In this document: positions 36,655-45,299 of the stretch, in pieces
How the letters are laid out: every line of letters begins with the position of its first letter
How positions within the stretch are numbered: position 1 is the stretch's first letter
Assembly (NCBI GenBank): GCA_017634455.1
Contig: JAGBNK010000022.1
Span: 1-64,000, forward strand
DNA length: 64,000 nt
Source of the DNA: Lachnospiraceae bacterium
Lineage (GTDB): Bacteria > Bacillota > Clostridia > Lachnospirales > Lachnospiraceae
Reading direction: 5' to 3'
Notes under the pieces: generated by a model
The model's database searches: none
Told to the model about the DNA's origin: nothing
What the model saw: only the letters and a program-made list of their open reading frames with translations
Made by a program: the position numbers and the translations under genes

Positions 36655-37221
36655 ATGAAGAAGAAACTATTATTTTACCTATTGGTTGGTTGTATGTGTT
36701 TGTCTATGGCAGCATGTGGGAAGAAAGTTGAAAAAGATAATTCTGCTACAGTGTCTACAGAGGAATCATCAAGCGATGATAGCACGGTGACAAAAGATGA
36801 AGCCGTAAATGATGATAGTGCAGCCACTGCAGAAGAATCATCAAGCAATAACACTGCAGTGATGAGAGATGAATATAGTTTGAAATATGATGCTTGCGTG
36901 GCACAAACTGAAGAAATTGAGTATTCTTTGGAAAATGATGATTTAACTCAGACTGAAATAAACACTAAGTCAATGGAGTTATATGAGCTTTTGGATGGAC
37001 ATTTAAATTATTTATGGGGAGTGTTGAAAGCGTCTCTGACCGAAGATGAGTTTTCAAAACTTGCTACAGAAGAAAAACAGTGGGTTCAGAACAAAGAAGC
37101 TGCAATGAATGAGGCAGCAGCAGACTATGAAGGTGGCTCTATCCAGTCTTATATTTATAATTCTAAGGGCACTGAGCTGACCAAGAAGCGCGTAGAAGAG
37201 CTACAGGTATATTTGAAATAA
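36655..37221 (+). CDS. LprI/DUF1311-like lipoprotein
   Basis: 188-residue exported lipoprotein: signal peptide with lipobox LSMAAC (cysteine near residue 21), a Ser/Asp/Glu-rich linker with a repeated EESSS.D/N motif (to about 70), then a helical domain with EEKQWVQNKEAAMNEAAADY typical of the lysozyme-inhibitor LprI family. Likely anchored on the outer face of the membrane. GAGGAG precedes the start. A decayed second copy of its 3' end is at 38150-38233. Confidence 0.78.
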   Translation: MKKKLLFYLLVGCMCLSMAACGKKVEKDNSATVSTEESSSDDSTVTKDEAVNDDSAATAEESSSNNTAVMRDEYSLKYDACVAQTEEIEYSLENDDLTQTEINTKSMELYELLDGHLNYLWGVLKASLTEDEFSKLATEEKQWVQNKEAAMNEAAADYEGGSIQSYIYNSKGTELTKKRVEELQVYLK

Positions 37222-37265
37222 GAGGATTGTTTTATTTCTATGCTGCATTTTGAAAAGAGGTTATT

Positions 37266-38060
37266 ATGAGCACATATGTTATAGGTGATATCCACGGATG
37301 TATGGATGAGTTTAAGCAAATGCTTGATAATATCCATTTTTCTGATGATGATATTTTGATTCTTACTGGTGATTATATTGATCGAGGAAAACAGAATAAG
37401 GAAATGCTTGATTGGCTGCTGAATAAGCCGGAGAATGTTATTGCAATCAAAGGAAATCATGATATTACGTATTGTGCTTATGTAAATATTATGCAAATTG
37501 CTGGGGATAAAAGAAATCTTAACAAAAGATATGATAGTCAGTTGGAAACTATGGTACGTTATTCTTGTGCGATTTCATATTTAACCGAAGAGCGGCCGTG
37601 GGATTCAATATACTTTGATTATTATAAAACACTGGATATGCTAATTGATGATGAAGGTGTTACTTTTGCGGAGATGCTTGAGTGGAAGGATATGATAGAT
37701 GCTTATCCTTATTACGTTAAATTGCAAGTAAATGGTAGGGATTATGTTGTTGTTCATGCAAGTTATCGTGAGGATTCAACGAATACGCAGCCTTTTGATT
37801 CGATTGAGGAATACTATGTCTATGCAAGAGATGAAGCTTTGGATTGCGGCGTTAAGGGAAAGACGATTGTTGCAGGACATTCTCCTACGATATTTAAGGA
37901 TTTACCATTTTATAATGATGGAAAAATTTTCAAATATCATAAGAAGGAAGATAATATGTCTTTTTATAACGTGGATTGCGGATGCGTATATCGTGAAAAA
38001 TATAGGAATGCTAGATTAGCATGCATTAGACTTGAAGATGAAAAAGAGTTTTATGTGTGA
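37266..38060 (+). CDS. Calcineurin-like metallophosphoesterase
   Basis: 264-residue cytoplasmic phosphatase of the PPP/ApaH/PrpE group. Metal-binding motifs: GDIHG (residues 7-11), GDYIDRG (about 36-42), GNHD (about 63-66), and later VVHASYR and GHSPT histidines. Related enzymes remove phosphate from Ser/Thr/Tyr of proteins or cleave Ap4A; the exact substrate cannot be read. AGAGG lies upstream; it follows the lipoprotein gene by 44 bases without a terminator. Confidence 0.88.
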   Translation: MSTYVIGDIHGCMDEFKQMLDNIHFSDDDILILTGDYIDRGKQNKEMLDWLLNKPENVIAIKGNHDITYCAYVNIMQIAGDKRNLNKRYDSQLETMVRYSCAISYLTEERPWDSIYFDYYKTLDMLIDDEGVTFAEMLEWKDMIDAYPYYVKLQVNGRDYVVVHASYREDSTNTQPFDSIEEYYVYARDEALDCGVKGKTIVAGHSPTIFKDLPFYNDGKIFKYHKKEDNMSFYNVDCGCVYREKYRNARLACIRLEDEKEFYV

Positions 38061-38149
38061 AGTTTAATGATTTAGCTAACGAATATTTATTGCAACTTTC
38101 ATAAGAAAAAAAGTCAGAATAAGGGAATATGTGTAATGCTTGGGCTGAA

Positions 38150-38233
38150 ATGTATGAGGCAGCAGCAGAGTATGAAGGAGGCTCTATCCAGTCTTATATA
38201 TAATTCCAATGGTGCTGAGCTGACTAAGAAGCG
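38150..38233 (+). pseudogene. Scar of a second LprI-like gene
   Basis: The sequence repeats the 3' end of the lipoprotein gene at 37110-37190 (EAAAEYEGGSIQSYI at protein level), but two bases are missing after TCTTATA, which shifts the frame to an early stop. The duplicated segment runs straight into the 74-bp repeats. Confidence 0.8.
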
Positions 38234-38600
38234 AAAAACTACGAGCCAGCTACCAAAAGCGTCGAAAAAGAATAGAATGGTAGCCAGGATGGGAAATAAA
38301 GGAAGCAAAAAACTACATGCCGGCTACCAAAAGAGTGAAAAAGGAATAGAATGGTAGCCGGAATGGAAAATAAAGGAAGCAAAAAGCTACATGCCGGCTA
38401 CCAAGAGAGTGGAATTAGGATAAAATGGTAGCCGGGATGAGGAATAATGGAAGCAAAAAGCTACGAGCTGGCTACCAAAAGAGTCGAAATAGAATGAAAT
38501 GGTAGCCGGGATGAGGAATGATGGAAGTAAAAAGCAGTATGCTGGCTACCAAAAGAATCGAAGTAGAATAAAATGGTAGCCGGGGAGCAGAATAAAGAAT
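38234..38600. repeat. Five tandem 74-bp repeats with internal hairpins
   Basis: GGCTACC (AGCTACC in the first) occurs at 38248, 38322, 38396, 38470 and 38544, exactly 74 bases apart. Each is followed after about 24 bases by its reverse complement GGTAGCC, so every unit can form a hairpin. The spacer is A/G-rich (AAAAGAGTCGAAATAGAAT style) and units differ at several positions. There is no unique spacer as in CRISPR, and no consistent open frame. Confidence 0.92.
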
Positions 38601-38637
38601 GCGGAATAAATGGAAGCAAAACAAAGGGAGCAAATAG

Positions 38638-40356
38638 ATGGCAAAATGGTTTGTATATAACAAGTCTGCAGACTTTAAGAGGATAGGTGAGAAATATAAT
38701 ATTGATCAGGTAGTTGCCAGGGTGCTTATCAATAGAGATGTGGCGGAAAATGACATGGCAGAATATCTAAATCCTGCGCCAGAGCACTTGCATGACGGAA
38801 GTCAGATGCAGGATATGTTTCGTGGAGTTTCGCTCATCAAGGACTCTATCGAGAATAACCATAAAATTCGCATAATAGGTGATTATGATGTGGATGGTAT
38901 CCAGTCTACTTACATCCTCCATCAGGGCTTGCTTCGCTTAGGCGCTGATGTGGATTATGCTATTCCTGACAGAGTGGAGGACGGTTATGGAATTAATACA
39001 TCCATGGTGGACAAGGCTCATAGCGAAGGGGTGGAGACCATTATCACCTGTGACAATGGTATAGCTGCCATGGATGCCATTGAACTTGCCAAGGAATACA
39101 ACATGACAGTGGTTATTACAGACCATCATGAGATTCCTTATGAGGATACAGCTGAAGGGCGCAAGTTTATACTGCCTCCGGCAGATGCTGTGATTAATCC
39201 TCACAGACAGGATTGTAATTATCCTTTTGAGAAGCTGTGCGGAGCGGCTGTTGCATGGAAATTCATAGAGCAATTGTATATAGCATGTGGACTATCCAAG
39301 GATGAGGCTTATGTCTTTGTGGAAAATGCTGCCTTTGCCACAGTGTGCGATGTGATGGAACTTGTTGGTGAGAACCGCACTATAGTTAAGCTTGGGTTGG
39401 AGCGACTTAATAACACTCAGAACCTGGGAATGGATACTTTGATTAAGCGCTGCAAGCTGGACAATACTAATCTGTCAGCATATCATCTGGGATTTGTATT
39501 GGGACCATGCCTTAATGCCAGTGGCAGACTTGATTCTGCCACAGTGGCGATTGAACTATTGGAATCAACCTCTCCAATAGAGGCAGCCAGACTTGCAGAG
39601 AAGCTCCAGAGCCTCAATGAAGAGCGTAAGAATATGACAGAGATGGGAATCAGAATTGCTGAGGAGACCATCTTAAATGAAGGTATGAAAAATGATGTGG
39701 TTCTGGTGGTATATCTGCCTGATGTTCATGAGAGCGTGGCCGGTATTATTGCCGGTAGAATCAGAGAGCGGTTTGAGCGCCCGGTATTTATTCTGGTTGA
39801 CGCTGCAGATGAGGATGGTGTCAAAGGTTCCGGCAGATCCCTTGATGGCTATTCAATGTATGACAAGATGTGCGAATGCAGAGACTTACTGGATAAATTT
39901 GGTGGTCATCCCAAGGCGGCAGGATTATCTCTCAAGAGGGAAAATGTTGACATACTCAGACAGCGACTCAATGAACAGGCTGGAGTTACATTGGAGGATT
40001 TAGAACCACGAATTCATATTGATGTGCCTATGCCATTTGGATACATTTCAACAAAGCTTATAAAAGATTTAGATTTGTTAGAACCTTTCGGTAATGGTAA
40101 TTCCAAGCCCATTTTTGCTCAGAAAAATGTGAAAATCCTAAGCCACAAATCCATAGGCAAAACAGGTCAGTACAAGAAACTTGTATTACAGGATCAGCAG
40201 GGAAATAATATAGATGCTCTGTATTTCGGAGACGCTGATAGATTTGATGAAGTATATGCTGCCAAGGGCGGCTTGATGGATGTGCTATATTATCCTCAAA
40301 TAAATGAATTCAGAGGTGTCACAAGCCTGCAAATTGTAGTTACTGATATTGCATAA
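38638..40356 (+). CDS. recJ: RecJ-like single-strand exonuclease
   Basis: 572-residue DHH/DHHA1 phosphoesterase. Motifs: DYDVDGIQSTY (about 82-92), CDNGIAA, TDHHEIP (about 161-167), HPHR-type INPHRQDCNYPF, and the GGHPKAAG motif of the DHHA1 domain (about 421-428), with an OB-like C-terminal domain. RecJ degrades 5' single-stranded DNA ends in recombination and repair. It is shorter than typical RecJ of Bacillus, matching the shorter second RecJ-like proteins of Clostridia. The 74-bp repeats end about 40 bases before its start. Confidence 0.88.
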   Translation: MAKWFVYNKSADFKRIGEKYNIDQVVARVLINRDVAENDMAEYLNPAPEHLHDGSQMQDMFRGVSLIKDSIENNHKIRIIGDYDVDGIQSTYILHQGLLRLGADVDYAIPDRVEDGYGINTSMVDKAHSEGVETIITCDNGIAAMDAIELAKEYNMTVVITDHHEIPYEDTAEGRKFILPPADAVINPHRQDCNYPFEKLCGAAVAWKFIEQLYIACGLSKDEAYVFVENAAFATVCDVMELVGENRTIVKLGLERLNNTQNLGMDTLIKRCKLDNTNLSAYHLGFVLGPCLNASGRLDSATVAIELLESTSPIEAARLAEKLQSLNEERKNMTEMGIRIAEETILNEGMKNDVVLVVYLPDVHESVAGIIAGRIRERFERPVFILVDAADEDGVKGSGRSLDGYSMYDKMCECRDLLDKFGGHPKAAGLSLKRENVDILRQRLNEQAGVTLEDLEPRIHIDVPMPFGYISTKLIKDLDLLEPFGNGNSKPIFAQKNVKILSHKSIGKTGQYKKLVLQDQQGNNIDALYFGDADRFDEVYAAKGGLMDVLYYPQINEFRGVTSLQIVVTDIA

Positions 40357-40400
40357 TAGGCTTAAAAACATTAAAATAATAGACATCGGAGGATTGTCAT

Positions 40401-41360
40401 ATGTTTGGTAATAAAAGCATAAAAGAACAACTTCAAAAAGCCCAGGAAATGGGAAATCAATCCAGGGAAATGTTGGATCAGGTTTCGGTAGATTCTTCTG
40501 ATATTCAGGTGGAGATTGACCAGCTGAATATGAGCGCTAATCGATTGGACCACAGTCTCACCAAGGTGGTGGATTGTACCAAGGAAGCCAGAGATTGTCA
40601 TGAGGATATCTCAGATAAGCTCGCAGAGATGCAGGATATCACTGAGATTTTAGAGGGTCAGGGCAAGCTTGTGACTGATGCTTATACAAGTCAGGTGGAA
40701 TTTGTATCAAAGCAGAAGGAGCAGCTCACAGGACTTATTGAGGATGGCAAGAATTACACAAGTCTGTCCAAGTCAGTATCTCAGCTTTCCAAGAATCAGG
40801 AAGAAAGCCTCATTGCTCTTATGGCAGAGATAACAGGTATTAGAACTGTGGTAAATAATATTGGAGCTATGGCTCTTGATGCTGCTATTGAAGCTGGTCG
40901 CATGGGTGAGACGGGAATTAATTTCGTCAAGGCAGCAGAAAATATTCGCCAGGCCACCAACGATTTTGGCGAGAAGACAGAAGCTCTACAGATGGAATTG
41001 CAGAAGCTGCAGAATGTACATCAGGAGAGCGAGCAGGAGATGAATAAATTCATATCTCTTGTAAAGGACAATAACAAGACTGCATCGACTCTGTTAAATG
41101 CAGCAGAGAAAAACGAAAAACAAGATAGACCTGATGCCAAAGGTTTGTCAGATTATCTGAATCAGTTAATGGAATTGCAAAATGACATTATTGATATAAA
41201 TACCAATAGCAAGAAGAAACAGGAAACCATTTTGGATGAAATGGAAAGTATTGGCGCTTGTTATATGGAGCAACAGGATAGTACGGCTAGAATTGAAACA
41301 TCAATCAACCACATGAAACAAGTGCTATCTGACACAGAAAACACAGATCAGGGGGAATAA
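40401..41360 (+). CDS. Soluble MCP-like coiled-coil signalling protein
   Basis: 319 residues, no membrane segment or sensor domain. Mostly long coiled coils around a degenerate chemoreceptor tip: NNIGAMALDAAIEAGRMGE...INFVKAAENIRQ corresponds to the canonical Q-T-N-L-L-A-L-N-A-x-I-E-A-A-R-A-G-E block, with the SQTN and GRGFAVVA parts altered. It may join chemoreceptor arrays as a cytoplasmic member or act as an accessory. GGAGG lies nine bases upstream; the next gene starts six bases after its stop. Confidence 0.75.
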   Translation: MFGNKSIKEQLQKAQEMGNQSREMLDQVSVDSSDIQVEIDQLNMSANRLDHSLTKVVDCTKEARDCHEDISDKLAEMQDITEILEGQGKLVTDAYTSQVEFVSKQKEQLTGLIEDGKNYTSLSKSVSQLSKNQEESLIALMAEITGIRTVVNNIGAMALDAAIEAGRMGETGINFVKAAENIRQATNDFGEKTEALQMELQKLQNVHQESEQEMNKFISLVKDNNKTASTLLNAAEKNEKQDRPDAKGLSDYLNQLMELQNDIIDINTNSKKKQETILDEMESIGACYMEQQDSTARIETSINHMKQVLSDTENTDQGE

Positions 41361-41366
41361 TTAAAA

Positions 41367-42314
41367 ATGGCAACAAAAGAGGAGTATAGTTTTCAGTCGG
41401 CAAATGGAGTTACAACCATTCATGGTGTTAAATGGACACCAGATGTAGAACCTATCGCTGTAATTCAGTTGGTTCATGGAATGGTAGAATATATCGAGAG
41501 ATATACAGCCTTTGCTGAGTTTCTTGCAAGTAAGGGATTTGTTGTAGTTGGACATGATCATATTGGACATGGACATTCTATGAAGAGTCTGGATGAAGCT
41601 GGTTACATGTACGCCAAGCATCCAAGCGACATAATGGTAGAAGACATTTATACTAATTATAAGATGACACAGCCACAGTATGATGGACTTCCATATTTTA
41701 TCCTTGGACATTCAATGGGTTCATATATGCTTCGTAAGTTTTTATGTGTCCATGGCAATGATGTGGACAAGTTATCAGGGGCTATTGTAATGGGAACAGG
41801 TACTGAGGCTGATGGTGCTATTAAGGCCGGTCTTACAGTTATTAATCTTATCGCTAAGTTCAAAGGTGAGAATTACAGAAGCACATTTGTCAGAGATATG
41901 ACATATGGCGGACCATATAAGCAGTATGATTGCACTGGTGCAGATCCTGAGAACAGCTGGTTGTCTAAGAATGTGGAAAATGTTAAGGCTTATTACAAGG
42001 ATCCTTATTGTACATTCGTATTTCCACTTCAGGCTTACAGAGGTCTGGTTGAGTCAACTGGTTATGACAACAAGATGGAGAATATCCAGAAGATGAGAAA
42101 GTCACTTCCAATTTTCTTTGTATCAGGTGCCTGTGATCCGGTTGGAAATATGGGTAAGGGTGTTCAGGAAGCTCATGACAAATTCATTGAAGCTGGAATG
42201 GAAGATGTAGAAATTAAGCTTTATCCAAATGACAGACATGAGATTTTGAACGAATTAGACAGAGAAACAGTATACAACGACATTTATCAGTGGATGTTAT
42301 CTAAGATGGTTTAA
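41367..42314 (+). CDS. Alpha/beta hydrolase, monoacylglycerol-lipase type
   Basis: 315-residue serine hydrolase: oxyanion region LVHGMVEYIERY (about 35-46), FVVVGHDHIGHGHS, nucleophile elbow GHSMG (serine about 119), acid aspartate region SGACDPVG and histidine in NDRHEIL near the end. Matches the lysophospholipase/monoacylglycerol lipase (Hydrolase_4) family. No signal peptide, so cytoplasmic. It is tightly linked to the MCP-like gene and followed by a terminator. Confidence 0.9.
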   Translation: MATKEEYSFQSANGVTTIHGVKWTPDVEPIAVIQLVHGMVEYIERYTAFAEFLASKGFVVVGHDHIGHGHSMKSLDEAGYMYAKHPSDIMVEDIYTNYKMTQPQYDGLPYFILGHSMGSYMLRKFLCVHGNDVDKLSGAIVMGTGTEADGAIKAGLTVINLIAKFKGENYRSTFVRDMTYGGPYKQYDCTGADPENSWLSKNVENVKAYYKDPYCTFVFPLQAYRGLVESTGYDNKMENIQKMRKSLPIFFVSGACDPVGNMGKGVQEAHDKFIEAGMEDVEIKLYPNDRHEILNELDRETVYNDIYQWMLSKMV

Positions 42315-42356
42315 GAATTATATAATGCCATAAGAAATACTATTAAATAAAATGAT

Positions 42357-42406
42357 AGCCTGTGGGATAGGATAAATAATATTTATCAAATCTCACAGGC
42401 TTTTTG
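42357..42406. terminator. Bidirectional terminator
   Basis: AGCCTGTGGGAT pairs with ATCTCACAGGCT (one non-Watson-Crick pair) and is followed by T5 on the plus strand; it lies between convergent genes. Confidence 0.78.
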
Positions 42407-43459
42407 CTATACCTTCTGGCTTAGAAATGCCATTAACTTACGAAGTGGTTTGAAGTCGTCTTGTATCTCTTCCACCTTCAAGCGATTCTCTTCGCTAAAA
42501 CCTACTAATATCTCATGGTTGGCTTCAGCCAGGTAATCCATAATACCATCAATATCCGACTTTACGTTCTTAGGACATTTGATGTAATGCTTATTGGCAG
42601 CAGTAATATGCAGCGTATAAGATATACTGAAATGATGCCATAAGAATTTATGTAAGGTTGAATATTTATAAATCCATATAATCTGATCAATTGGCACAAT
42701 GGCAATTCCAAAATTGGAAGTCTCAATGAAGTAGTGCTCTGTAATAAACATATCCTCTGTGGCCAGCTGTGGCAATGTGGCTAATTCTTCCTCGGCTTGT
42801 TTAAGTATCTGAGTTGGATTGCCATAAGCTCGAAGTCGCTGCACTGGCAGAGAGTACTTCGGAAATGCAATATATATGCCATAGACTATGATGCTTATCA
42901 TGGCAAATATTCCTGTAAACCAGTATACAAACAGGAATAATTTGGTTCTGAAATCTGTAGCTGCAGGTTCAGATAGCATATAGTCTGAAACTGTAGAGTG
43001 AATACCCTGAGTGCTCCAATTTAAATCCACTGCCATGGCATTTAAGAGCTGGTCCTGGGATTTCGAATTGTGAAGTATTTTCACAGGAAGGGAAATGGCA
43101 TCAATCTGTGGAATTCCCTGCTGACAGGTCTTAGGTGAGAGTAGTACGATTACACATTTATCATTTATCATAGTGTAATAATAGTAGCCCTCTGTGCCAT
43201 ATAACCATTCCTTGGTATATCCTGTGAAATACAGTTCTGCTAAATCAGCCTTCACATACTTGGTTCTATCTCTATACATTGACTCGAGAGATGTGTCATT
43301 TGCCGAAGTGTTGACATGCTTTGGAGCTGCCATCTGCGGAATAGGCAATATCAAGGTCAATATTATCAGTAATAACAGATATATAATAGGCGATATGATT
43401 CTTCGTTTATAGAAACTTTGAATGTTTTTACTTATATAATGTTCTAAGTTTTCAATCAT
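42407..43459 (-). CDS. Hypothetical two-span membrane protein
   Basis: 350 residues from the ATG at 43459. One hydrophobic helix near the N-terminus (RRIISPIIYLLLLIILTLIL), an extracellular-type domain of about 130 residues, a second helix (LFLFVYWFTGIFAMISIIVYGIYI), then a cytosolic domain with ITEHYFIETSNFGIAIVPI and IIWIYKY that resembles the DUF6709-like/PH-type membrane proteins of Lachnospiraceae. Family uncertain. No ribosome site precedes the ATG; a promoter ends six bases before it, so the mRNA is probably leaderless. The frame stays open upstream, but starts there would lie in or before the promoter. Confidence 0.7.
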   Translation of the reverse strand: MIENLEHYISKNIQSFYKRRIISPIIYLLLLIILTLILPIPQMAAPKHVNTSANDTSLESMYRDRTKYVKADLAELYFTGYTKEWLYGTEGYYYYTMINDKCVIVLLSPKTCQQGIPQIDAISLPVKILHNSKSQDQLLNAMAVDLNWSTQGIHSTVSDYMLSEPAATDFRTKLFLFVYWFTGIFAMISIIVYGIYIAFPKYSLPVQRLRAYGNPTQILKQAEEELATLPQLATEDMFITEHYFIETSNFGIAIVPIDQIIWIYKYSTLHKFLWHHFSISYTLHITAANKHYIKCPKNVKSDIDGIMDYLAEANHEILVGFSEENRLKVEEIQDDFKPLRKLMAFLSQKV

Positions 43460-43465
43460 TATTTT

Positions 43466-43494
43466 AGTATAAGATTTAGAACAAGAATAATCAA
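43466..43494 (-). promoter_or_regulatory. Promoter of a probable leaderless mRNA
   Basis: On the minus strand TTGATT and TATACT are 17 bases apart, and the -10 box ends six bases before the ATG, so the first transcribed base would be at or near the A of the start codon. Confidence 0.6.
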
Positions 43495-43575
43495 GGTGAA
43501 AACCCGGTGTCAGTTTGCATTTGCCTAGAAATGTGGTAGTATAGCAAAAGGGAAAAATGTCTATTGGAGGATGAG

Positions 43576-44337
43576 ATGGCATCATACGAAAGCTTCGCAG
43601 AAGTATATGATATGTATATGGATAATGTGGATTATGATAAATGGTGTCATAATTTGGTAGACATACTTGCCAGGTATGATATCACAGAAGGGCTGGTGGC
43701 TGATCTGGGATGTGGTACAGGCAAGATGACTCGCGCTCTTAGAGACGCAGGCTTTGACATGATAGGAATTGATAATTCTTATGACATGTTGGGCATTGCT
43801 ATGGGACAGGATATGGATGGAATTCTATATCTGTGCCAGGACATGAGAGAGTTTGAATTATATGGCACAGTAGCTGCCATTGTCAGCGTGTGCGATTCTA
43901 TGAATTACATTACTGATACTGAGGATTTGAAACAGGTCTTCGCTCTGGCCAATAATTATCTGGATCCAAGAGGTATATTTGTATGTGATATGAATACCAT
44001 GTATAAATATGAGAATCTCTTAGGCGATAATACATTTGCAGAGAACAGAGATGAGGGAAGTTTCATTTGGGAAAATGATTACGACAATGAGACTCATTTA
44101 AATGAGTATGATTTGACTCTGTATATTGCTGAGGAGAATGAAAATGGTGATGAAGTATATAACCGTTTTGAGGAACAGCATATACAAAGAGCATATAGTA
44201 TAGAAGAAATACGAGAAGCTGTGGCAGCTGGTGGTATGGAACTTATAGACATTATAGACGTAGATACAATGGATAAGCCTGTGCCGGAGACTGAGAGAAT
44301 ATATGTCATAGCTAGAGAGGTAGGCAAGGAGAGATAA
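43576..44337 (+). CDS. Class I SAM-dependent methyltransferase
   Basis: 253 residues. SAM-binding motif I VADLGCGTGKMTRAL (about 41-55), acidic strand 2 end MIGIDNS, and motif IV-like VSVCDSMNY. Opening YESFAEVYDMYMDNVDYDKW and the overall form match methyltransferase-25-type enzymes found next to hslO in Clostridia. Substrate unknown. GGAGG is five bases before the ATG at 43576. The stop overlaps the hslO start (TAATG). Confidence 0.88.
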   Translation: MASYESFAEVYDMYMDNVDYDKWCHNLVDILARYDITEGLVADLGCGTGKMTRALRDAGFDMIGIDNSYDMLGIAMGQDMDGILYLCQDMREFELYGTVAAIVSVCDSMNYITDTEDLKQVFALANNYLDPRGIFVCDMNTMYKYENLLGDNTFAENRDEGSFIWENDYDNETHLNEYDLTLYIAEENENGDEVYNRFEEQHIQRAYSIEEIREAVAAGGMELIDIIDVDTMDKPVPETERIYVIAREVGKER

Positions 44338-45230
44338 TGTCAGATTATATTGTAAGAGCAACAGCAGCTGATGATGCTATTAGAGCATTTGCTATAAATT
44401 CCAAGGATATTGTGCAGACAGCCAGAGATAATCATAATACAAGCCCTATTGCTACTGCAGCATTAGGTAGAATGCTATCAGCAGGAGCTATGATGGGCGT
44501 TATGATGAAGGGTGAAGATGATTTGCTCACTCTGCAGGTGTTAGGAAGTGGTCCTATTCATGGTGTTACTGTAACTGCTAATGCCAGAGGTGAGGTAAAA
44601 GGTTTCGCCAACGAGACACAGATTGATTTGCCACCAAATGCACAGGGTAAGCTTAATGTAGGCGGCGCAGTTGGAGTTGGAATCTTGCGTGTAATAAAGG
44701 ATATGGGCCTGAAGGAGCCTTATGTGGGAACAGTTCCTATTCAGACTGGTGAGATAGCAGAGGATTTGACTTACTATTTCGCATCCAGTGAACAGGTGCC
44801 TTCTTCTGTAGGACTTGGAGTCTTGGTAGACGTTGATGGCTCAGTATTACAGGCTGGTGGATTTATCATTCAACTAATGCCCTTCGCTTCAGATGAGGTG
44901 GTTGAGAAGCTGGAAAATAATATCAAGGAGTTGGATTCTGTTACTAATATGTTGTCCGCTGGTATGACTCCGGAAAATATTTTAGAGACTGTATTGGCAG
45001 GACTTGATGTGAAATTCCTTGAGACAACTGATGCGAAGTTTGTATGTGACTGCTCAGCTGAGCGTGTGGAGAGAAGTCTTATTGCCTTGGGTGACGAGGA
45101 TGTGGCTGATATTATTGCAGATGGCAAGCCTATTGAGATTAAATGTCAGTTCTGCAATAAGGCATATGAATATACAGTGGAAGAGCTTATTGAATTAAGA
45201 AATAAGGCCCGGGGCGGAAAGCGCAAATAG
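44337..45230 (+). CDS. hslO: Hsp33 redox-regulated chaperone
   Basis: 297-residue cytoplasmic holdase activated by oxidation. N-terminal core with TARDNHNTSPIATAALGR and LGSGPIHGVTVTA, and a C-terminal zinc-binding switch with the four cysteines in VCDCSAE (about 238-244) and KCQFCNK (about 270-276). Full length. Translationally coupled to the methyltransferase. Confidence 0.96.
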   Translation: MSDYIVRATAADDAIRAFAINSKDIVQTARDNHNTSPIATAALGRMLSAGAMMGVMMKGEDDLLTLQVLGSGPIHGVTVTANARGEVKGFANETQIDLPPNAQGKLNVGGAVGVGILRVIKDMGLKEPYVGTVPIQTGEIAEDLTYYFASSEQVPSSVGLGVLVDVDGSVLQAGGFIIQLMPFASDEVVEKLENNIKELDSVTNMLSAGMTPENILETVLAGLDVKFLETTDAKFVCDCSAERVERSLIALGDEDVADIIADGKPIEIKCQFCNKAYEYTVEELIELRNKARGGKRK

Positions 45231-45299
45231 CATTATTTACACTGAATATAGTGTTGTTAGTTAGATGGAGAAAATGGGAATAGTTTTAGAGGGATTATT

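Noticed and set aside
38234-38600. CRISPR array
   Set aside because: The 74-base units are repeated throughout with drift and have no unique spacers; there are no cas genes nearby.
42457-43585. Start of the two-span membrane protein at 43585
   Set aside because: The extra residues would be encoded upstream of the promoter and across the methyltransferase start; they look non-natural (Cys/Pro/Thr-rich).
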